This document shows positions 7,658 through 15,245 of a stretch of DNA of 41,132 nt, piece by piece. Each line of letters begins with the position of its first letter. Position 1 is the first letter of the stretch. Under the pieces are notes generated by a model, which made no database searches, was not told the origin of the DNA, and saw only the letters and a program-made list of their open reading frames with translations. The DNA comes from an uncultured Bacteroidota bacterium (lineage in GTDB: Bacteria; Bacteroidota; Bacteroidia; Chitinophagales; Chitinophagaceae), in the NCBI GenBank assembly GCA_903862505.1, contig CAIOYQ010000055.1, positions 1 through 41,132 on the forward strand, read 5' to 3'. The translations under genes were made by a program, and so were the position numbers.

Positions 7658-8872
7658 CTAGCTTCTACTCGCAATCAACAAATTCAGATCCGTAAATTTC
7701 AAGTGAAACTTTTCACTGATGTAAAAGTCGGTAAGGGCCCCTTTGTATAAATAAATACCTTCTCTTAAGTGTACTTGTTGCCAAATTATTTCCTCTAATC
7801 CTCCCATATCTCCTACCTGAATTAATAAAGGCATTAATACATTACTTATGGCTTGACTTGCGGTGCGCGCAAATCCACTTGGTATATTAGGTACCCCATA
7901 ATGAATTACATTATGCTTGGTAATCACAGGGTGTTCGTGATTGGTTAACTCACTGGTTTCAAAACAACCGCCCCTATCAATAGCCACATCAATAATAATA
8001 CTACCGGGACGCATGGCGGCAACCATTTCCTCGGTCACTACAATGGGTGCTCTACCAATTTCATTGCGCAAAGCACCTACCGCAACCTCACAAGTTTTTA
8101 ATTGTTTGGCTAAAATTTTAGGTTCCAGTACACTGGTCCATACTCTTTGACCTAAATTATTTTGAAGCCTTTGTAATCGAGAAACATTATTATCAAATAC
8201 TTTAACACTTGCCCCCAATGCCAATGCGTTACGGGTTGCAAACTCTCCAATAATATCTGCGCCAATGATTACCACCTTGGTAGGTGGGACGCCACTAATA
8301 CCACCTAATAAAATACCTTTCCCTTGATTAAAATTACTTAAATATTGACCAGCAATTAACATCACAGCACTGCCCGTAATTTCTCCCATACTTCTTAAGA
8401 TCGGATAGTTTTGATTTTCATCTTTTATATTTTCAATGGCTAAAGCTGTTATTTTTTTTGCCATTAATTTTTCTACCAGTTCTTTTTTCAATGCAGACAA
8501 ATGCAAAGGCGAAATAATAGTTTGATGCATTTGCAAATACGGCAAATCTGCTTCCACTGGAGGCGCCGTCTTTACCAAAATAGGGCATTTATACACTTCT
8601 TCTTTTTCAAAAATAATTCGAGCACCCGCTTCTGCATAATCATGGTCCGAATACCTGCTCCCTTCCCCAGCACCCGATTCTACCATTACTTCATGCCCAT
8701 TGGCCACCAATACCCCTATGGCATCGGGGGTCAGCCCAATCCTGTTTTCCTGAAAAGCAATTTCTTTAGGGATACCAATTAACAATGGTTTAGTCCTATG
8801 TGGAATATCCAGCACTTCCTCCTGGGTTTCATAGGAAAACGAACTTGAAATTTGTGGTTTAAAGGAACTCAT
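7658..8872 (-). CDS. ald: Alanine dehydrogenase family protein
   Basis: The 404-aa protein belongs to the Ald/PNT family of NAD-dependent dehydrogenases, which interconvert L-alanine and pyruvate plus ammonia. The N-terminal motif GIPKEIAFQENRIGLTP (about 33-49), a Lys in VKTAPP (K101) and the catalytic-type His in SPLHL (H124) are present. The nucleotide-binding loop reads G204-A-D206-I-I-G209, where GxGxxG is expected, so the middle glycine is Asp. The protein is longer than the classic 370-aa enzyme, with a roughly 28-residue N-terminal extension, and the C-terminal segment VPNIPSGFARTAS differs from the Bacillus form. It follows tsaE by 12 nt and is probably co-transcribed. Substrate preference is not certain. 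Confidence 0.85.
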   Translation of the reverse strand: MSSFKPQISSSFSYETQEEVLDIPHRTKPLLIGIPKEIAFQENRIGLTPDAIGVLVANGHEVMVESGAGEGSRYSDHDYAEAGARIIFEKEEVYKCPILVKTAPPVEADLPYLQMHQTIISPLHLSALKKELVEKLMAKKITALAIENIKDENQNYPILRSMGEITGSAVMLIAGQYLSNFNQGKGILLGGISGVPPTKVVIIGADIIGEFATRNALALGASVKVFDNNVSRLQRLQNNLGQRVWTSVLEPKILAKQLKTCEVAVGALRNEIGRAPIVVTEEMVAAMRPGSIIIDVAIDRGGCFETSELTNHEHPVITKHNVIHYGVPNIPSGFARTASQAISNVLMPLLIQVGDMGGLEEIIWQQVHLREGIYLYKGALTDFYISEKFHLKFTDLNLLIASRS

Positions 8873-8884
8873 GCTAAAATGTTT

Positions 8885-9295
8885 TTATGAAGTTATAATA
8901 ATCCTTCTATGTTCGGGATCTAAAATTTCAATTTGAATATGAATATGATCGGCTGGTAACAAAGCAGGCGCTTTCTCCGGCCACTCTATAAAACAAATCG
9001 CTGCTTCCTCCATTGCCGCTTCTACCCCGGTTCTTCTGGCTTCTGCCTCGTCGGCTAATCGATACCAATCCATATGATACACCATTTTACCTTGGGCATC
9101 ATATTCATTCATAATAGAAAAAGTGGGACTCGATACCGCATCCGTAATGCCCATTTGTTTACAAATGCGCGCAATCAAAGTGGTTTTTCCGGCCCCCATG
9201 GGCGCGTAAAAAGCCCAAATGGGCTGATTGCCAAATTGACTTAAAAGCTGGGCCGCTATCTTGTCAATTTCGCCTATAGTATAAGTCATCTCCAT
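8885..9295 (-). CDS. tsaE: TsaE, ATPase of the tRNA t6A complex
   Basis: TsaE is the small ATPase that works with TsaB and TsaD to make N6-threonylcarbamoyladenosine at position 37 of ANN-decoding tRNAs. The 136-aa protein is of normal size and has Walker A G34-A-G-K-T-T39 (preceded by APM), the VSSPTFSIMNEY region, and the HMDWYRL motif followed by a C-terminal IEWPEKA segment. Start is ATG 9295, or ATG 9289 two codons later. A perfect TAnnTTTG element ends only 4 nt before ATG 9295, so the mRNA may be leaderless. ald follows in the same direction. Confidence 0.93.
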   Translation of the reverse strand: MEMTYTIGEIDKIAAQLLSQFGNQPIWAFYAPMGAGKTTLIARICKQMGITDAVSSPTFSIMNEYDAQGKMVYHMDWYRLADEAEARRTGVEAAMEEAAICFIEWPEKAPALLPADHIHIQIEILDPEHRRIIITS

Positions 9296-9299
9296 TTAT

Positions 9300-9307
9300 C
9301 AAAGATA
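9300..9307 (-). promoter_or_regulatory. -7 element of tsaE, 4 nt from the ATG
   Basis: TATCTTTG on the minus strand matches TAnnTTTG exactly. Only 4 nt separate it from ATG 9295, so transcription would begin at or within a few bases of the start codon. Confidence 0.6.
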
Positions 9308-9351
9308 CGCCAAGTATTATAAAGCCAAAATCAGAAATCTCAAAAGGGTTG

Positions 9352-9359
9352 TACCTTTG
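9352..9359 (+). promoter_or_regulatory. -7 element of copA
   Basis: TACCTTTG matches TAnnTTTG exactly. It precedes GTG 9380 by 20 nt and ATG 9401 by 41 nt, and faces away from the tsaE promoter. The intergenic region thus holds two divergent promoters. Confidence 0.55.
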
Positions 9360-9400
9360 TAGTGTAAAATAGTTTACAAGTGACCCCGAAAAGAAGTGCT

Positions 9401-11563
9401 ATGGAACATGTTCAATTAAAAGTAGACGGTATGAGTTGCACCAACTGTGCACTTTCTATTCATAAGTATTTGGAGAACCAGGGGGTAGGTGAACCCAAGG
9501 TTAGTTTTATGGAGGGGGAAGTGCAGTTTGACTTGCCTACTGAGTTAAAAAAAGAAACGCTTATAAAAGGCATTGCCAATTTAGGTTATAAAGTGCGCGG
9601 ACAAGAGGATGCTGCCCCTGCAAAAAAATGGTTGGACAATAATAGAGATCGTGCTTTATTTTGTTTCGTTTTTACCATTCCATTGGTAGCACATATGATA
9701 CCGGGCATTCATCAAATTCCTGGAATGCATGTATTTATGAACCCCCTTGTGCAATTAGGGATGACCATTCCCGTTTTCATAGTGGGAATGGGTTATTTTG
9801 GAAAAAGTGCATGGAATAGTCTGCTCAACGGCATACCTAATATGAACGTATTAGTGAGTATTGGAGCGCTTGCCTCTTTTGGATATAGTTTATATGGAAC
9901 CTTTATAGGCAAGGGGATGGAGTTTGCTTATTATGAAACCACCGCCACCATTTTAACCCTTGTGTTTTTTGGAAATTATTTGGAGGATGCTTCTATCGAA
10001 TCTACACAACGTGCTTTAAAAGATTTAGTTAAAGCACAAAAGGTAATGGCCAATATGATTGTGTTTGATGAAAATCACAAAGAAATATTATTTAATGTAG
10101 AGAGCGACACTTTGAAAGTGGGCGATTTAGTATTAATAAATTCCGGAGAAACTATTCCCATGGATTGTAAAGTATTATGGGGTGAAGCCAATGTGAATGA
10201 ATCTATTGTGACAGGAGAAAGTGTCCCGGTATTTAGAAAGATGAATGACATTTTACTAGGCGGAAGTACTATTGAAAATGGAACTTTGAAAGCTTATATT
10301 ACTGCAGTGGGAAATGATACCGTACTTGCCAATATTTTAAAAATGGTAAAAGCTGCACAAGGTGAAAAGCCACCCGTGCAAATTTTAGCGGATAAAATTT
10401 CGGCTATTTTTGTACCCCTAGTATTAGGTATTGCCTTAGCTACTTTAATTGGCAATTATTTTTTCGCACACAACGCATCTGGCGCACCTATTGGTTTTGG
10501 AGAAAGTATGTTAAGAGCCATTGCGGTATTGGTTATTTCCTGTCCTTGTGCAATGGGGCTAGCTACCCCTGCTGCCATTGCAGTTGGATTGGGTCGGGGT
10601 GCAAGAAATGGAATTGTTTTTAAAAATGCAAAGAGCTTAGAAGCATTTAAGGATATTAAACAAGTAGTGTTTGATAAAACAGGAACACTTACCACCGGAC
10701 ATTTTGAAATTGCACATTTTAAAATCGTGGATGGGCATAATCTTATGAATGAAGCGGATTTTAAAGCATTGGTATATTCGTTAGAAAGATATTCCAATCA
10801 TCCTATTGCAAAATGTATTAGTGGAAGTTGGAAAACAAACAATCCAAATAACTGGTCAAAAATAGAAGAAGTAAAGGGCATGGGCATTCAAGCCTTAGAC
10901 AAGGAAGGCAATGAATATTGGTCAGGATCTTTTAAAACATTAAAAGATCAAACTGCAGAAGATGGACATAATGTATATATCCAAAAAAACGGAGTACTCA
11001 TTGGATGGGTAGACGTCACCGATCAAATAAGACCAGAAGCCAAAGAGGTAATTGAAACTTTACACAAGCAAGGCATTCATACTATATTATTAAGTGGTGA
11101 TAGAAAAGAAAAATGCGAAGCGGTGGGTAAAGCGTTGGGCATTCAAGAAATTATTAGCGAACAAAGCCCAGCAGATAAACTAAATAAACTAGACGAACTT
11201 ACTGCGATTGCCCCAACAGCCATGGTGGGTGATGGCATAAATGATGCCCCTGCATTGGCCAAGGCAACTATTGGTATTTCCTTAAGCAATGCTTCCCATA
11301 TAGCCATTCAAAGTGCACAGGTTATTTTAATGAATCAGGGATTAAAAAATCTACCCATGTCATTGGGATTGGGCCGTCGCACCTATGAAACCATTAAAGA
11401 AAACCTAGGATGGGCTTTCTCTTACAATATAGTCGCAATTCCTGTGGCAGCCTTAGGATTTTTAGGCACTTGGGGACCAACCTATGGCGCCTTAATTATG
11501 GGATTAAGTGATGTGGTATTAGCGTTAAATTCGTTGAGATTATTTAAGAAAAAGCTAGTGTAA
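9401..11563 (+). CDS. copA: Copper-type heavy-metal P1B-ATPase (CopA-like)
   Basis: This inner-membrane pump exports monovalent copper (or silver) using ATP. The 720-aa protein has one N-terminal metal-binding domain with MSCTNC (C13 and C16), several membrane helices, the TGES actuator motif, the CPC transport site (C381-P-C383), the phosphorylation motif DKTGT (D425), the HP motif and GDGINDAPA. CPC together with MSCTNC supports copper rather than zinc. ATG 9401 was preferred over an in-frame GTG at 9380 because it begins just before the metal-binding domain; the GTG remains possible. No copper regulator or chaperone gene is adjacent. recQ starts 7 nt downstream. Confidence 0.92.
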   Translation: MEHVQLKVDGMSCTNCALSIHKYLENQGVGEPKVSFMEGEVQFDLPTELKKETLIKGIANLGYKVRGQEDAAPAKKWLDNNRDRALFCFVFTIPLVAHMIPGIHQIPGMHVFMNPLVQLGMTIPVFIVGMGYFGKSAWNSLLNGIPNMNVLVSIGALASFGYSLYGTFIGKGMEFAYYETTATILTLVFFGNYLEDASIESTQRALKDLVKAQKVMANMIVFDENHKEILFNVESDTLKVGDLVLINSGETIPMDCKVLWGEANVNESIVTGESVPVFRKMNDILLGGSTIENGTLKAYITAVGNDTVLANILKMVKAAQGEKPPVQILADKISAIFVPLVLGIALATLIGNYFFAHNASGAPIGFGESMLRAIAVLVISCPCAMGLATPAAIAVGLGRGARNGIVFKNAKSLEAFKDIKQVVFDKTGTLTTGHFEIAHFKIVDGHNLMNEADFKALVYSLERYSNHPIAKCISGSWKTNNPNNWSKIEEVKGMGIQALDKEGNEYWSGSFKTLKDQTAEDGHNVYIQKNGVLIGWVDVTDQIRPEAKEVIETLHKQGIHTILLSGDRKEKCEAVGKALGIQEIISEQSPADKLNKLDELTAIAPTAMVGDGINDAPALAKATIGISLSNASHIAIQSAQVILMNQGLKNLPMSLGLGRRTYETIKENLGWAFSYNIVAIPVAALGFLGTWGPTYGALIMGLSDVVLALNSLRLFKKKLV

Positions 11564-11570
11564 TTATTTT

Positions 11571-13283
11571 TTGAAATCCGTACAGTCCATATTAACAACC
11601 TATTGGGGTTATGAGCAATTCAGGCCACAGCAACTCGCTGTGATAAATAGTGTGCTTGAAAAAAAAGATACCCTTACTTTATTACCCACGGGTGCAGGAA
11701 AATCTTTATGCTTTCAAGTTCCCACTATATTTGAAAATGGTATTTGTTTGGTGATTAGTCCGCTCATTGCACTCATGCAGGATCAGGTTAAGGACTTGCA
11801 ATCTAAAAATATACCTGCCATTGCTTTAGGAGGACAATTAAGCGAGGAAGCGCAGGAAGAAATTATGAAAGCAGCTATCCGTGGAAAATATAAATTTATT
11901 TATTGCTCACCAGAAAAACTAGCACAAAAAAATTTCCAGGATACACTCACGCAAATTAAGTTTACCTTATTTGCCATTGACGAAGCACATTGTATTTCAC
12001 AATGGGGCTATGACTTTAGACCTTCCTACCGCAAACTTAATATTCTTAAAGAACGTTTCCCCAATATTCCCATTTTAGCCATGACTGCTTCCGCTATTCC
12101 AACAGTACAGGAAGATATCATGAAACAACTGGCATTTAAACAGGCCAATATTATTACCGATAGCTTCTTAAGGCCCAATCTAAAATATAGCGTACAAAAA
12201 GTTTCGGTAAAAATTCATTCATTAAGAAATATTTTAAACGCGTTAACTGGCAATGCCATAATTTATTGCAATACCAGAAATAATGTTACACAACTCACGC
12301 AATTGCTCAATAACTATGGTTACAAAGCGGGGGAATACCATGCAGGCATGCCCATTGAGGCGCGCAAAATGGTACAAACAAATTGGATGCAGGATATTAC
12401 CCCAATTGTAGTATGCACCAGTGCTTTTGGAATGGGTATTCATAAAGGAAATGTTCGCGCTGTGGTACATTATGACATACCCGGAAGTGTAGAACAATAT
12501 TATCAAGAAGCAGGGCGTGCTGGAAGAGACGGTGAATATGCAGAAGCTACTTTATTATACCAACAAAACGATTGGGACTACTGGATAGAATTACAAGAAA
12601 AAAAATATCCTTCGATTGACGTTATTAAAAAGATATTTCAGGATTTAGCCAATTTTGTGCAACTTCCTGTTGGTATGGGAGAGAAACAACAATTTCCATT
12701 TGACTTTGAAAACTTTTGTACTGTTTTTAAATGGGACAAAATTATAGCACGTAATGCATTTAGCTGGATTCAACAGGAAGGGCATATTCGTTTTTCTGAA
12801 TCGGCTTTTACCCCTTCCATGGTGCAAGTAATAGGAGACAGAGCGAGTATAGAAAATTTTCAACTTGCACAACCCGAGGCCGGAATCGTATTGCAAACCT
12901 TATTGCGCACATATGGTGGTATATTAGATAGTCCCCATTTTATCAATGAAATATTGTTAGCCGATCTTTTACAAAGGGACATCCCTTTTGTGCTTCAAAA
13001 GCTTCAGTTGTTGTCACTACATGGCATGATTAGTTTTGATCAGAAGCAAAATCAGCCGGTGGTGCAATTTCTATGGAATAGAAGTGCCGCTTCTTATATG
13101 AAACTAGATTTGGACCATTATCAATTGATGAAAAAAGCATTTATCGAAAGAATTAAGCAATTTATTGGCTATTTACAAGGGCAAACCGCAATTTGCAGGA
13201 GTGTTTATCTTGCAAAATACTTTGGCGAAAAAGAGGCAAAACCCTGTGGAATTTGCGACATTTGTATAAGTACGAACGATTAG
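11571..13283 (+). CDS. recQ: RecQ-family ATP-dependent DNA helicase
   Basis: The 570-aa protein is a superfamily 2 3'-5' DNA helicase. It has Walker A PTGAGKS (39-45), the DEAH box (137-140) in AIDEAHCISQWGYDFR, MTAS motif III, and motif V/VI segments FGMGIHKGNV and QEAGRAGRDG. Four cysteines that could bind zinc (C542, C559, C562, C565) sit at the extreme C-terminus rather than directly after the helicase core as in E. coli RecQ, and there is no HRDC domain. This fits a shorter Bacteroidota RecQ type. The start is TTG 11571, 7 nt after copA, so the two are probably co-transcribed. The protein looks complete. Confidence 0.92.
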   Translation: MKSVQSILTTYWGYEQFRPQQLAVINSVLEKKDTLTLLPTGAGKSLCFQVPTIFENGICLVISPLIALMQDQVKDLQSKNIPAIALGGQLSEEAQEEIMKAAIRGKYKFIYCSPEKLAQKNFQDTLTQIKFTLFAIDEAHCISQWGYDFRPSYRKLNILKERFPNIPILAMTASAIPTVQEDIMKQLAFKQANIITDSFLRPNLKYSVQKVSVKIHSLRNILNALTGNAIIYCNTRNNVTQLTQLLNNYGYKAGEYHAGMPIEARKMVQTNWMQDITPIVVCTSAFGMGIHKGNVRAVVHYDIPGSVEQYYQEAGRAGRDGEYAEATLLYQQNDWDYWIELQEKKYPSIDVIKKIFQDLANFVQLPVGMGEKQQFPFDFENFCTVFKWDKIIARNAFSWIQQEGHIRFSESAFTPSMVQVIGDRASIENFQLAQPEAGIVLQTLLRTYGGILDSPHFINEILLADLLQRDIPFVLQKLQLLSLHGMISFDQKQNQPVVQFLWNRSAASYMKLDLDHYQLMKKAFIERIKQFIGYLQGQTAICRSVYLAKYFGEKEAKPCGICDICISTND

Positions 13284-13373
13284 GTAAATTTAACAAAACA
13301 TTGGAAATGGTTTTTTTATATAAAATACTAAATATCGTTTCTTTACATAAAGCAACCAATTAAAATATAAACT

Positions 13374-14072
13374 ATGGAAGACAAGAAAAAATACAAAGTG
13401 TTATTGTGTGAGGACGATAGCAATTTAGGATTGGTTTTGAAAAATTATTTAGAGCTAGACGAGTACGATGTTACTTTAGAGCGCGATGGACGTTTAGGAC
13501 TAGCGGCATTTCAAAGAGAGAAATTTGACTTATGCTTATTAGATGTAATGATGCCGCATGTGGATGGATTCACATTAGCAGAAGATATTAGAGATATAGA
13601 TCCAGATGTGCCTTTATTTTTCTTGAGTGCAAAAACACTTAAAGAAGATATTATTCATGGCTACAAACTAGGTGCAGATGATTATATCACAAAACCATTT
13701 GATAGCGAAGTGTTGATGCTTAAAATTAAGGCAATCATTAAGCGTAACGAAGAGGATCATAAAGTAAGCGATAATCAAGAATATGATTTAGGCAACTACC
13801 ATTTTAATCCAAAATTGAGAGAATTAAAACACGGAGCTGGTGTTCAAATTTTATCCCCTAAGGAAAACGAGTTATTAAAGATGTTGTCAGAGCATAAAAA
13901 CGATGTATTAACAAGAGAAAAAGCATTGAAGAAAATCTGGGGTAGTGATACTTACTTTAATGGACGCAGCATGGATGTTTATATTGCAAAATTAAGAAAA
14001 TTCTTAAGAGAAGATTCGCAAATTGAAATTGTTAATATTCATGGCAATGGATTTAGATTAGTTGTACAATAG
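13374..14072 (+). CDS. OmpR-family two-component response regulator
   Basis: The 232-aa protein has an N-terminal receiver domain with acidic residues E13-D14-D15, phospho-acceptor D57 in LLDVMMP, S85 and K107 in ITKPFD. A C-terminal winged-helix DNA-binding domain follows (about 130-230, ending GNGFRLVV). It resembles the RprY/OmpR type common in Bacteroidota. It presumably binds promoters as a phosphorylated dimer. No sensor kinase gene lies on either side, so the partner kinase is elsewhere or unknown. It has its own 90-bp upstream region and ends at a bidirectional terminator (14107-14142). Confidence 0.92.
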   Translation: MEDKKKYKVLLCEDDSNLGLVLKNYLELDEYDVTLERDGRLGLAAFQREKFDLCLLDVMMPHVDGFTLAEDIRDIDPDVPLFFLSAKTLKEDIIHGYKLGADDYITKPFDSEVLMLKIKAIIKRNEEDHKVSDNQEYDLGNYHFNPKLRELKHGAGVQILSPKENELLKMLSEHKNDVLTREKALKKIWGSDTYFNGRSMDVYIAKLRKFLREDSQIEIVNIHGNGFRLVVQ

Positions 14073-14106
14073 ATTGTCGCCTATTCAATTTTTTAGAAAT
14101 CATAAT

Positions 14107-14142
14107 AAAAAAAAGCGCACCTAAAAAGATGCGTTTTTTTTA
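14107..14142. terminator. Bidirectional terminator between response regulator and ruvB
   Basis: An A8 run, then GCGCA (115-119 of this block, i.e. 14115-14119), pairs with TGCG (14130-14133) and a T8 run, giving a 12-13 bp stem with one G-T pair and a 10-nt loop. Poly-A on the left and poly-T on the right let it end transcription from both sides, which suits the convergent genes. Confidence 0.8.
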
Positions 14143-14174
14143 TGCGCTATAACTCCTAGGTACAAGAAATATAA

Positions 14175-15212
14175 CTACCTAAATAATTCTGGATTTTCAG
14201 CACTCCCTCCTCCTCTATATTTACCTAAATGCGTATAGGCTTTATGTGTCACTTCGCGCCCCCTTGGTGTTCTCTGTAAAAAACCTTCCTGTATTAAAAA
14301 AGGTTCATACACTTCTTCAATGGTGCCGGATTCCTCACCAACTGCGGTAGCAATGGTGGAAATACCAACAGGCCCGCCTTTGAATTTTTCAATAATGGCT
14401 AATAAAATGCGATTATCCATTTCATCCAATCCGTGATCGTCCACATTCAATGCTTTTAAAGCATGCTTGGTGATACCGATATCTACAATTCCATCATTCA
14501 GCACCTGCGCAAAATCACGTACCCTTCTTAATAAACCATTGGCAATTCGTGGAGTGCCACGGCTACGTCTTGATATTTCACCTGCTGATTCTGTATTAAT
14601 ATTTACATTTAAAATGCCGGCACTACGTAAAATAATTTTTTCAATGACGCTGGCAGGATAATATTCCAAACGAGCCTTGATCCCAAAACGAGATAACAAA
14701 GGGGCCGTTAATAAACCACTTCTTGTGGTAGCGCCTACAAGTGTGAAAGGATTTAAATTAATTTGTATGCTTCTAGCATTGGCACCGCTATCAATCATAA
14801 TATCAATTTTATAATCTTCCATGGCCGCATATAAATACTCTTCTACGACGGTACTCAACCGGTGTATCTCATCTATAAACAATACATCATTGGGTTCTAA
14901 GCTTGTTAATAACCCAGCCAAATCACTGGGCTTTTCTATCACTGGACCCGAGGTTTCTTTAATTTGTACACCCATTTCATTGGCTACAATTCTACTAAGC
15001 GTGGTTTTACCTAAACCTGGAGGGCCATGAAATAATATATGGTCTAAAGCCTCCCCTCTTAATTTAGCTGCCTTAATAAAAATGCTAATATTCTCAATCA
15101 ACTGTGGTTGACCAGTGAACGCGTCCATGTCGGCGGGGCGAATACTATTCTCAAATTCACGTTCCTGTGGATTTAAATCTTGATTCGTAGTATCTAAATT
15201 TGGGTTGGACAT
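14175..15212 (-). CDS. ruvB: Holliday junction branch migration helicase RuvB
   Basis: RuvB is the hexameric AAA+ motor that, with RuvA, moves Holliday junctions during recombination repair. The 345-aa protein has typical length. Visible parts are the N-terminal RPxxMDAFTGQ segment, Walker [10 protein letters not shown] (about 64-72), Walker B DEIHRL, the sensor GATTRSGLL with the arginine finger region, and the C-terminal winged helix ending in HLGKYRG. ruvC is also in this window (26357-26947) but in a separate transcript; ruvA is not seen. The dipeptidyl peptidase gene lies upstream in the same direction? No: it lies at higher coordinates and is read first, ending 33 nt before ruvB begins. 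Confidence 0.97.
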   Translation of the reverse strand: MSNPNLDTTNQDLNPQEREFENSIRPADMDAFTGQPQLIENISIFIKAAKLRGEALDHILFHGPPGLGKTTLSRIVANEMGVQIKETSGPVIEKPSDLAGLLTSLEPNDVLFIDEIHRLSTVVEEYLYAAMEDYKIDIMIDSGANARSIQINLNPFTLVGATTRSGLLTAPLLSRFGIKARLEYYPASVIEKIILRSAGILNVNINTESAGEISRRSRGTPRIANGLLRRVRDFAQVLNDGIVDIGITKHALKALNVDDHGLDEMDNRILLAIIEKFKGGPVGISTIATAVGEESGTIEEVYEPFLIQEGFLQRTPRGREVTHKAYTHLGKYRGGGSAENPELFR

Positions 15213-15245
15213 TTATAAATTTGTACTTATTAAATAAAAGTAGGA

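Noticed and set aside
9380-9400. GTG start giving CopA seven extra residues
   Set aside because: Not excluded, but the extra residues match no family feature and ATG 9401 sits right at the metal-binding domain.
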